Shown one piece after another: positions 56,991 through 64,000 of a stretch of DNA of 64,000 nucleotides. This DNA is from Arsukibacterium sp. UBA3155 (lineage in GTDB: Bacteria; Pseudomonadota; Gammaproteobacteria; Enterobacterales; Alteromonadaceae). The stretch covers positions 638-64,637 of the forward strand of contig DEYP01000008.1 of NCBI GenBank assembly GCA_002364615.1. The letters are read 5' to 3'. The position numbers were made by a program, and so were the translations under genes. The stretch's first letter is position 1, and the number at the start of each line of letters is the position of its first letter. The notes beneath the pieces were generated by a model. That model did no database searches and was not told the origin of the DNA. It worked only from the letters and a program-made list of their open reading frames with translations.

Positions 56991-57449
56991 ATGGCCCAGT
57001 CTGCTGAACAACTGCTACCCTATATCGCCGCGACCTTTGATCAAATGCCGTTTAACCGTTTACTCGGCTTGCAGGTAAGCCGTTTTGCCGACGATGAAGT
57101 CGAGGTGCGTTTTCCCTGGGCGGAGCAATTGGTGGGTAACCCTATCCAACAGATTTTACACGGCGGCGTTATTGCCACTGTGCTGGATGTGGCCGGGGGT
57201 ATGATGGCGGTAGCCAGTGCGCTGGGACGATTCAGCGAAATTGAGCAAGCCGAACTGGTACAACGCTTTGGAAAAATGAGCACTATTGATATTCGTACCG
57301 ATTACTTAAGACCCGGCCGCGGGGCGGAGTTCATTGCGACGGCACGGGTTATCCGTGCTGGCAATAAAGTGGCAGTATGCCGGATGGAACTGCATAACGA
57401 ACAAGGCGTGCATATTGCACTGGGTACCGGTACTTATCTGGTTGGCTAA
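56991..57449 (+). CDS. PaaI-type hotdog thioesterase
   Basis: 152 aa. Hotdog motifs QQILHGGVIATVLDVAGGMM (catalytic helix) and TIDIRTDYLRPGRGAEFIAT. Acts on acyl-CoA or related thioesters, substrate not readable. One nucleotide after the ampE stop, so it is in that operon without an evident functional link. Confidence 0.9.
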   Translation: MAQSAEQLLPYIAATFDQMPFNRLLGLQVSRFADDEVEVRFPWAEQLVGNPIQQILHGGVIATVLDVAGGMMAVASALGRFSEIEQAELVQRFGKMSTIDIRTDYLRPGRGAEFIATARVIRAGNKVAVCRMELHNEQGVHIALGTGTYLVG

Positions 57450-57473
57450 GGGCCGACATTCTGGGGTTATACA

Positions 57474-58388
57474 ATGTCGTTAAGCAGGGAGCAAAAGCTC
57501 GGTGGTGCTTTCGCTGCCAGCGCTTACAGCCTTTGGGGTATTGCCCCACTTTACTTTAAACAAATTGATTTTATAGCTGCCACGGAAATTCTGGTGCACC
57601 GGATTGTCTGGTCCTGCTTGTTATTATTGCTGGTATTGCTGGCCCTGAAACAAGGGGCTCAGCTTATGCGGCTGTTGCGCCAGCCAACATTGATATTATG
57701 GCTGTTGTTTACCGCGCTGATTCTGGGCGTTAACTGGGGTTTGTTTATCTGGGCGGTGAACAGTGATCATATGCTTGAAGCCAGTCTCGGCTATTATATC
57801 AACCCCTTGCTGAACGTATTGCTGGGCATGTTATTTCTGGGCGAAAGATTAAGAGTGTTACAATGGCTGGCGCTGGGTCTGGCGGCAACCGGCGTGGTCA
57901 TTCAGGTGGTTATTTTCGGCTCCATTCCCTGGGTGGCGCTGGCACTGGCCGGCTCGTTTGCCGTATATGGCTTATTGCGTAAAAAGCTGGCGGTAGAAGC
58001 AATAACGGGTTTGTTTGTCGAGTCATTATTATTGCTGCCACTGGCGCTGTTGTACTGGTGGCACTATGCCGACAGCAGCGCGGTTAATATGCTGAATAAC
58101 TCCACCACGCTTAACCTATTGCTGGTGGCCGCGGCCTTTGTTACCACCATTCCTTTACTGTGCTTTATTGCCGGAGCCCGTCGCCTGCAATTATCGACCA
58201 TGGGCTTTTTTCAGTATATTGGCCCAAGTCTGATGTTTGTCTTTGGTGTCTGGCTGTATCATGAGCCATTGCAACCAGCCAGTTTAATAACCTTTGGTTT
58301 TATCTGGCTGGCGTTATGTATTTACAGTATGGATGCCTGGCGGCATCTTCGTTACCAGCGCAAGCTGTTACGCAGTGCGGTATGTTAA
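57474..58388 (+). CDS. rarD: EamA-family transporter RarD
   Basis: 304 aa with ten transmembrane helices (two EamA halves). It starts GGAFAASAYSLWGIAPLYFK and has EILVHRIVWSC, GYYINPLLNVLLGMLFLGER, and GFFQYIGPSLMFVFGVWLYH, all typical of RarD. Inner-membrane drug/metabolite carrier; named after chloramphenicol sensitivity in related bacteria, true substrate unknown. Follows the thioesterase by 24 nt. Confidence 0.93.
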   Translation: MSLSREQKLGGAFAASAYSLWGIAPLYFKQIDFIAATEILVHRIVWSCLLLLLVLLALKQGAQLMRLLRQPTLILWLLFTALILGVNWGLFIWAVNSDHMLEASLGYYINPLLNVLLGMLFLGERLRVLQWLALGLAATGVVIQVVIFGSIPWVALALAGSFAVYGLLRKKLAVEAITGLFVESLLLLPLALLYWWHYADSSAVNMLNNSTTLNLLLVAAAFVTTIPLLCFIAGARRLQLSTMGFFQYIGPSLMFVFGVWLYHEPLQPASLITFGFIWLALCIYSMDAWRHLRYQRKLLRSAVC

Positions 58389-58420
58389 AAAGTCGCGCTG
58401 ACACGCCATCTTTGGTTTAG

Positions 58421-59113
58421 TTGCAGGAGCATAATATGCCAGGCCCGTTAGACTTAATTGCTGTTATCTGGTTTTTTGTATTGTGGATAGGCTATACCCT
58501 TTTTGCTAAACGCAAAGCCAAGAAAGTAAGTTGTTTGTCGTTTGAACTGCGGCGTAAACGTACTGACTGGATGCAGAAAATGCTGACCCGCGATAACAAA
58601 ATGGCGGACGTAGGGCTTATTTCTACCCTGGAGCGCAACGTCACCTTTTTCGCATCAAGTTCATTGCTTATTTTGGCGGGTTTGCTGACCGCCATGTCTT
58701 CCGCTGAAAAACTGAGCGTAATGTTGTCAAATCTGGTGCCCTGGGCCAATTACACTGAAGGCTCGGTTCAGCTGAAATTATTACTGCTGACCTTTATATT
58801 TGTCTTCGCTTTTTTTCAGTTTACCTGGTCATTACGTCAGTACGGTTTTTGTGGCGTGTTAATCGGTGCGGCACCGGATGGCCGCAACTTAAATGAAGAG
58901 GATCAGGCGCTGTACGCTAACCGGGCTGCTAAAGTCATCGATCAGGCAGGCCATTCTTTTAATTATGGTTTGCGCTCCATTTACTTCTCGTTATCTGCAC
59001 TGTCGTGGTTTATAGACCCGATTTTATTTATGATAAGTTCCGTGGTAGTGATGATTGTCATGAAGCAGCGTGAATTTCATTCTAAAGTGTTAAAAGCGCT
59101 GCAGGAATGCTAA
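58421..59113 (+). CDS. DUF599 membrane protein
   Basis: 230 aa, four transmembrane helices (~5-25, ~75-95, ~112-132, ~185-210). The pattern RKRTDWMQKMLTRDNKMADV, FFASSSLLILAGLL and QFTWSLRQYGFCGVLIGAAP matches DUF599, and NYGLRSIYFSLSALSW is conserved there. Function unknown. A strong bidirectional terminator separates it from dolP. Confidence 0.9.
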   Translation: MQEHNMPGPLDLIAVIWFFVLWIGYTLFAKRKAKKVSCLSFELRRKRTDWMQKMLTRDNKMADVGLISTLERNVTFFASSSLLILAGLLTAMSSAEKLSVMLSNLVPWANYTEGSVQLKLLLLTFIFVFAFFQFTWSLRQYGFCGVLIGAAPDGRNLNEEDQALYANRAAKVIDQAGHSFNYGLRSIYFSLSALSWFIDPILFMISSVVVMIVMKQREFHSKVLKALQEC

Positions 59114-59131
59114 AACCCTGACAGTTGAAAC

Positions 59132-59176
59132 AAAAAAAGGGTCAGAGTGAATAAATTATTCACTCTGACCCTTTTT
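59132..59176. terminator. Bidirectional intrinsic terminator
   Basis: GGGTCAGAGTGAAT (59139-59152) pairs perfectly with 59158-59171 around a 5-nt loop, with A7 before and T5 after. It serves the convergent DUF599 and dolP genes. Confidence 0.9.
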
Positions 59177-59190
59177 ATTTATTTTGAAGG

Positions 59191-59721
59191 TTAACGGCGT
59201 TCGAACGCTTTCACTACCCGTGCCACCCCTTCGACATTACGGGCAATATCTACTGCTTTATCGGCTTCAGCGCCACTGACCAGTCCCATTAAAAACACTT
59301 CGGCGTTTTCAGTAACCACAGTAATGTTCAGGCCGCTGACATCATCATCTGTTAGCAGTTGAGACTTCACTTTAGTCGTGATCCAACTATCCCGGGTGCG
59401 GGTGGATAACGATGTACTATTGCCAAGCCGGATCTGATTATGAATATCCCGCACGCCAGGGGTGTCTTTAACCAACAGTTCTGCCTGTTGTTTTATGCTA
59501 TTGCTGTTCACCTGGCCGGTGAGCAAGACAATGCCGTTATAGCTGGTCACACCTATGTTGCTGCTATCGGGTATCATTTCAGCGGTGCCAATAGCCCGCC
59601 GGGCGCGGATCACAATGCTATTGTCATCAATTTGCGACCCCAGGGTGCGCCGGTCGCTGACAACACAACCCTGCAGCAGCGTAATGGTAACCGCCAGGAC
59701 GATAAGTTTACTGATATTCAT
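59191..59721 (-). CDS. dolP: BON-domain outer-membrane lipoprotein DolP (YraP)
   Basis: 176 aa. ATG 59721 preceded by AGGGAGA; lipoprotein signal with QGC cleavage site (Cys ~19). Two BON domains (~45-110 and ~118-176), each with the INVTSYNGIVLLTGQV-type strand (GVTSYNGIVLLTGQVNS, LNITVVTENAEVFLMGLVSG). DolP maintains outer-membrane integrity with BAM and lies downstream of diaA in the conserved order. The upstream gene's stop overlaps its ATG. Confidence 0.93.
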   Translation of the reverse strand: MNISKLIVLAVTITLLQGCVVSDRRTLGSQIDDNSIVIRARRAIGTAEMIPDSSNIGVTSYNGIVLLTGQVNSNSIKQQAELLVKDTPGVRDIHNQIRLGNSTSLSTRTRDSWITTKVKSQLLTDDDVSGLNITVVTENAEVFLMGLVSGAEADKAVDIARNVEGVARVVKAFERR

Positions 59722-60305
59722 AGTTCTCCCTGCTGTGGAAACAGCGTAGTGTCGATAAGTTCGCAAATACAATGTAGTAAAAAGGTATAGCATTCGAATA
59801 CCCTGGCCGGTCGGTGCGCGGGTATTTTTAGCTCAACATCCTGCTGGTTCAGCAGGCCGGCCAGATCACTGTCGTTATCAATAGTCAGCGCGATTACTTT
59901 CATATCGCTGGTTACTGCTGCTTCGACTGCCTTAATTAAACTTTGTTCGGAACCGGTCAGCGAAATTACCAGCAGCACATCTGCACCGCTGCCGAGTGCC
60001 CGCACCTGGCGTGCCAGAAAGTCCTGGTTAATATGGTTATTCGGATGCAGGCTCGAAATATCGTCCTGCAGCGCCAGTGCCGGCAGACAGGGCCGTTCGG
60101 TTTCAAACTGATCCAATAGCAGCTGGGCAAAGTGGCAGGCCAGAGCCTGACTGGCCCCGGCGCCGCAGCATAGCACTTTGCCACCGTTTATCAGGCTATT
60201 GACGATAACCAGCGCACTGTTTTCAATCGGTTCCGCCAGCGCTTCGCTGGTTGCGATCATGGTTTGGATATTTTCACTGAAAAGTTGTCGGATATGTTCC
60301 TGCAT
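59718..60305 (-). CDS. diaA: DnaA initiator-associating protein DiaA
   Basis: 195 aa SIS-fold protein. LIVNSLINGGKVLCCGAGAS, ALACHFAQLLLDQFETERP, VLLVISLTGSEQS and the C-terminal FLLHCICELIDTTLFP helix match DiaA/phosphoheptose isomerase-like proteins. In this yraN-diaA-dolP order it is DiaA, which promotes DnaA assembly at oriC, rather than GmhA. ATGA overlap with dolP. Confidence 0.92.
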   Translation of the reverse strand: MQEHIRQLFSENIQTMIATSEALAEPIENSALVIVNSLINGGKVLCCGAGASQALACHFAQLLLDQFETERPCLPALALQDDISSLHPNNHINQDFLARQVRALGSGADVLLVISLTGSEQSLIKAVEAAVTSDMKVIALTIDNDSDLAGLLNQQDVELKIPAHRPARVFECYTFLLHCICELIDTTLFPQQGEL

Positions 60306-60317
60306 TACCCTGTCCTT

Positions 60318-60662
60318 TTAACTGAATGCGTTCTGCAACCAGTTGTAATGAAACGGCTCACGCCCCTCAATTGCCAATACATCGATGCGGCATGGCTGAC
60401 TCTGGCCACCATGCTGCTGTAAATACCAGCGCACGGCCCGCAGCAGCTTCTGCTGCTTGGCCACGGTAACGGCTGCCAGCGCGCCGCCAAACGCGTTACT
60501 GGCGCGGTATTTTACCTCAATAAACACCAGTTGCTGGTTCTGACGCATAACTAAATCTATTTCGCCGGCTTTGCACTGGAAATTACAGCACACCAGGGTC
60601 AGGCCTTGCTGCTGCAAATAGTCGAGCGCCAGTTGCTCGTAGTATTGCCCTTTATTGTTCAT
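60318..60662 (-). CDS. yraN: YraN family (UPF0102) endonuclease-like protein
   Basis: 114 aa with the PD-(D/E)XK-like core: GQYYEQLALDYLQQQGLTLV, CNFQCKAGEIDLVMR, LVFIEVKYR. Nuclease fold by family, activity unproven. Follows lpoA in the conserved lpoA-yraN-diaA-dolP operon. Confidence 0.95.
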   Translation of the reverse strand: MNNKGQYYEQLALDYLQQQGLTLVCCNFQCKAGEIDLVMRQNQQLVFIEVKYRASNAFGGALAAVTVAKQQKLLRAVRWYLQQHGGQSQPCRIDVLAIEGREPFHYNWLQNAFS

Positions 60663-60692
60663 GACGAGTTTCTCATCACCATTTGCTGATGC

Positions 60693-62546
60693 TCAGGGTT
60701 CTTGCACGGAAATAAGCCGGTTGTTGCGGTAGCTGGCCCAGCTTAAGCGCCGCACAATACTGCCATGCTGGTCCAGGCTAAGCTGACCGGTCAGACCGGA
60801 AAACACCAGAGCAGGCAAATGTTGTTGTTGTTTTAATCTGGCAATTAGCTGATAGGCGTCATGGCCCATAGCAAACAGCCGTTGTAATATTTCATCCTGA
60901 TCGGTAAACAGTTGCTGATATTGCTCGCGTAATTGTACGCTGCTTTGCTCGCCCAGCATCCATGGCATCTCGGTGAAGGTCAGGCCATTTAAATCGCGCT
61001 GCTCGTTGCTATCCAGGCTGGCACTAAAACTACGTGAACTGGCGTACACCGGTAAGCGCGGGGCGGTTTGGTTTACTGAGACATCGACATAAGGTTTGAA
61101 TAGCCGGGTTTGCACCGGATCGGCCAGCAGGTAAATGGCGTCGATATCCAGCCGGCTATGCGGCTCGGCTTCCAGTTTGGTTTTACTGCTCACCAGACTG
61201 CTGATACTGCGAATACGGTTCTGGCTGATGTCGGTTTCCAGCAGTTCACTGATAATCGTTTCCAGCTCTGCTTTGGCACTAAACTGATAAAGTTCGGGAG
61301 CTGAGTGGCCCATTGCCTGCCACTGCGCGGCAAAATGCTGCTGCATCCGCTGGCTGATATTGTTTCTGGCGCTAATCACCACCGGGCGCTGATAATTTTT
61401 TTGCTGAAAAAGCGCCGCCATCTGGCTGGCTTCATCTTCTAAACTTAGTGCATAAAAGAAATGATCTTCCCGCTTTGGCTGTACCGGATCACGACTGTTT
61501 AAAAACAAGGTGGGCCAGGGCCAGTCAGCCTGCTGGCTGATCATATCAACCTGGTCCCGCAACAAGGGGCCAATTACAAAATCGACCATCTGTTGTTTTA
61601 AGCTTAAGGTTATTTGCTCCGGGCTTTGCTGGCTATCAATAAAGATCAGCTGCGCGGTCGTTTGCTGTGCGCTGGCGGCGCTGATTAATCCATATTGCAG
61701 GGCCTTGGCATGCGCCCGGAAGTTTCCGCTTAATGGCAGCAATATGCCAATCCGGCTGGGTTGATAAGGCGTTAACGTTAGCAGTTGCTGCAGTGCCTCG
61801 GGCAAGGCATCAGGTCCTGGCATCTGAGGGTAGCGCTGATGCCATGCTGCCAGCGCTTGCTGCAATGCCTGTTGCTGACCAATATTCTGGCGGCTAAGCT
61901 CAGCCAGATTTAGCCAGGCCAGCTGGCGGTTTGTGGCATTGGTGCGCAAAGCGGTAAGGTTTGCCGGGCTTAGCGCGGTAAGTTGCTGCCACAATATATT
62001 CCAGAGCTGGGCATAGTTTTCAGTGCTTTGCTGTTGCTGGTCCAGTTGCAGCAACCAGCGGCTGGCCGCCAGGCTACGCTGCTGTTTGGCGTAAAACTGC
62101 GCGCCCTGCCATAAATAGTCGCTTAAATCTGCTTGTGGTAGCGTATCAAGCGGCGTGTTTTCCAACAGTGCATCGGCGCGTTCCAGCTCATTATTTGCCA
62201 GGTAGGCTTGCAGCAATAGCACGATATTGCGCTGGCGGATAAGAGAGTATTCACTGGTAGCCAATGTATGGGTTATCGCCAGCGCCAGCGGATACTGTTG
62301 TTGTGCCAATGCGGCCCGGGCGGCCCGCAGCAAATGTATTTGCCTGGCTTCACCCTGGTATTCACGTGCTTGCTGATATAAATCTGCGGCAGCTTCAGCC
62401 TTGGTTGCCGGCACTTCCTGCCCGATAACTGCTGCGGGGCGCTCAACGGTAGTTTGAGGTTGCTGGGCACAGCTGGCTAACAGGCTGCACAGGCTTAAAA
62501 ATAGCAGTGGCTTTAATTTGCTGGAATTCACGTTGCACAGTACCAT
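60693..62546 (-). CDS. lpoA: Penicillin-binding-protein activator LpoA
   Basis: 617 aa outer-membrane lipoprotein activating PBP1A. Signal with lipobox LASC (Cys ~26). N-terminal TPR-like helical domain (~40-260), then a LppC/type-1 periplasmic-binding-protein domain (~270-615: RIGILLPLSGNFRAHAKALQ, DFVIGPLLRDQVD, DAIYLLADPVQTRLFKPYV). First gene of the operon, divergent from rsmI by 61 nt, as in other gammaproteobacteria. Confidence 0.95.
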   Translation of the reverse strand: MVLCNVNSSKLKPLLFLSLCSLLASCAQQPQTTVERPAAVIGQEVPATKAEAAADLYQQAREYQGEARQIHLLRAARAALAQQQYPLALAITHTLATSEYSLIRQRNIVLLLQAYLANNELERADALLENTPLDTLPQADLSDYLWQGAQFYAKQQRSLAASRWLLQLDQQQQSTENYAQLWNILWQQLTALSPANLTALRTNATNRQLAWLNLAELSRQNIGQQQALQQALAAWHQRYPQMPGPDALPEALQQLLTLTPYQPSRIGILLPLSGNFRAHAKALQYGLISAASAQQTTAQLIFIDSQQSPEQITLSLKQQMVDFVIGPLLRDQVDMISQQADWPWPTLFLNSRDPVQPKREDHFFYALSLEDEASQMAALFQQKNYQRPVVISARNNISQRMQQHFAAQWQAMGHSAPELYQFSAKAELETIISELLETDISQNRIRSISSLVSSKTKLEAEPHSRLDIDAIYLLADPVQTRLFKPYVDVSVNQTAPRLPVYASSRSFSASLDSNEQRDLNGLTFTEMPWMLGEQSSVQLREQYQQLFTDQDEILQRLFAMGHDAYQLIARLKQQQHLPALVFSGLTGQLSLDQHGSIVRRLSWASYRNNRLISVQEP

Positions 62547-62607
62547 TAGGCTTTTAATAGGGCTATCTTACTTAGACTGTCCGCCAAGCTCAATTAAATA
62601 GCGAAAT

Positions 62608-63459
62608 ATGACGAAACAAACCGGAATTTTATACGTTGTCGCCACGCCGATAGGCAATTTAGCGGATATCAGCGAGCGCGCTATCACTACCCTAAAGCAG
62701 GTTAGCTGTATCGCCGCTGAAGATACCCGCCATACTGGTAAATTACTGGCGCACTTAGGGGTGCAAACCCGCACTCTGGCATTGCACGATCATAATGAAA
62801 AGCAACGCGCGGCTAGTATTATTGAGCGCTGTCTGGCTGGTGAGGATCTGGCACTGGTATCGGATGCCGGAACCCCACTGATCAGCGACCCGGGCTATAA
62901 CCTAGTGCGGCAGTGTCGGGAAGCCGGAGTCAGGGTAATACCCATACCCGGGCCAAGCGCTGTTATTACTGCACTTTGCGCGGCAGGGCTGCCGACAGAC
63001 AAATTTTTATTTATTGGTTTTCTGGCGGCAAAAAGCAGTCAGCGTCAGAGCCAGCTATCAGCATTGCCAGTTGATGTGGGCACTATTGTTTGTTATGAAA
63101 CCGCCCGGCGTATTCAGGCCTGTTTAGATGATGTCGCGCTGGTGCTGGGCGCCGACCGTGAATTAGTGCTGGCTAAAGAATTGACCAAAACCTTTGAAGC
63201 CTTTTGTCATGGCACCGCTGCAGAGATCCAGGCCTGGTTAAACGACGACCCGCAGCGCTGTCAGGGTGAAATGGTGCTGATGATTACCTCAACGCCAGCC
63301 AAAGCGGCCAGTGACATTAGTGAGCAGGTGCAGCAAACCTTAAAAATTCTGCTGGCCGAACTGCCGGTGAAACAGGCCGCAGCGCTTACCGCGCAAATTC
63401 ATAATGAAAAGAAAAACCCGCTTTATAAGCTGGCATTAGAATGGGCTGGTGCCAGCTGA
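62608..63459 (+). CDS. rsmI: 16S rRNA 2'-O-ribose C1402 methyltransferase
   Basis: 283 aa. Motifs: LYVVATPIGNLADISERAI, ALVSDAGTPLISDPGYNLV, VIPIPGPSAVITALCAAGLP and LFIGFLAAK. Methylates the 2'-OH of C1402 in 16S rRNA with SAM. Divergent from lpoA; its 3' end contains the likely rnpB promoter. Confidence 0.97.
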   Translation: MTKQTGILYVVATPIGNLADISERAITTLKQVSCIAAEDTRHTGKLLAHLGVQTRTLALHDHNEKQRAASIIERCLAGEDLALVSDAGTPLISDPGYNLVRQCREAGVRVIPIPGPSAVITALCAAGLPTDKFLFIGFLAAKSSQRQSQLSALPVDVGTIVCYETARRIQACLDDVALVLGADRELVLAKELTKTFEAFCHGTAAEIQAWLNDDPQRCQGEMVLMITSTPAKAASDISEQVQQTLKILLAELPVKQAAALTAQIHNEKKNPLYKLALEWAGAS

Positions 63460-63468
63460 TAAAAAGGG

Positions 63469-63474
63469 TATAAT
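63469..63474 (+). promoter_or_regulatory. -10 box of rnpB
   Basis: TATAAT followed by CCGCGC, a GC-rich discriminator typical of stringently controlled stable-RNA genes. The RNA begins about 8 nt later. The box sits in the 15-nt gap between the rsmI stop and the RNA. The -35 is poor. Confidence 0.65.
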
Positions 63475-63481
63475 CCGCGCT

Positions 63482-63846
<365 letters not shown>

Positions 63847-63917
63847 TTTTTTAATTGATTCAGCCTTAATTACCAGCGTCTTTGCCAGCGTCCAGCGCTG
63901 GAGTTAATGGTTAGCGC

Positions 63918-64000
63918 TCAGTAGTCGCTGAACCCTGCCTTGTCTGCCCCTGGCAGATCTTGCTGCACAATATTAAGCGCCTTGACCAGTTGCTGCTTAC
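63918..64000 (-). CDS. Partial gene at right edge (C-terminus only)
   Basis: An open minus-strand frame of 26 codons enters from the right edge and ends at TGA 63918-63920, finishing ...ALNIVQQDLPGADKAGFSDY. Codon use resembles neighbours and the 3' flank has a CCAGCGCTGG palindrome, so it may be a real gene end converging on rnpB. No family is recognised. Confidence 0.4.
   Translation of the reverse strand, partial: KQQLVKALNIVQQDLPGADKAGFSDY

Overview
The window is a chromosome segment of a gammaproteobacterium of the Alteromonadales/Chromatiaceae type. Rheinheimera, Alishewanella and Arsukibacterium are the best guesses. This rests on the conserved rsmI-lpoA-yraN-diaA-dolP block beside rnpB, nadC near ampD-ampE, a Lap adhesin system, PEP-CTERM-like proteins, a DUF3083-type protein and the marine-type symporters. 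It is an inference from gene content, not a taxonomic assignment. Coding density is high. I saw no insertion sequence, prophage, CRISPR array or tRNA.

1-9707: a complete biofilm-adhesin (Lap) locus. The left edge holds the start of a giant LapA-like adhesin, with its retention module and TAAG cleavage motif. Diverging from it is an operon for the type I exporter: a TolC-like protein fused to an OmpA domain, an ABC transporter with an inactive peptidase domain, and an HlyD adaptor. A LuxR-type regulator and a small conserved protein follow. The convergent lapG-lapD pair encodes the periplasmic protease and the c-di-GMP receptor that decide whether the adhesin stays on the surface.

9876-20223: mixed accessory genes. 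They include an S9 peptidase, several hypotheticals, an entericidin-like lipoprotein missed by length cut-offs, a thioredoxin-like protein, a PEP-CTERM-like protein, a polymorphic-toxin (type 46-like) and immunity pair, a DUF3083-type protein and TspO.

20284-25691: a LysR regulator diverges from a three-gene acyl-CoA operon: glutaryl-CoA dehydrogenase, a fused 2-oxoacid dehydrogenase E1 and a FabD-like acyltransferase. 25878-34137: an RND efflux pump with an AcrR-like operator palindrome, a large beta-propeller histidine kinase with no adjacent response regulator, and the TetR repressor. 34267-42636: a VanX-like dipeptidase with an NhaC-family antiporter, a second PEP-CTERM-like protein, a TPR membrane protein, an M14 peptidase, an FMN reductase and an NlpE-META lipoprotein.

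42644-50554: a peptidoglycan-sugar salvage cluster. One operon runs sodium symporter, MurNAc/GlcNAc-type kinase, MurQ, NamZ. The divergent operon encodes an exported NagZ and NagX. Together they suggest PTS-independent use of MurNAc and GlcNAc from cell-wall fragments. 50658-59113: a GGDEF-EAL sensor, a cold-shock/DUF1294 fusion, nadC with a retropepsin-like protease, ampD-ampE, a thioesterase, RarD and DUF599. 59191-64000: dolP, diaA, yraN and lpoA on the minus strand, rsmI on plus, then RNase P RNA and the last codons of an unidentified minus-strand gene.
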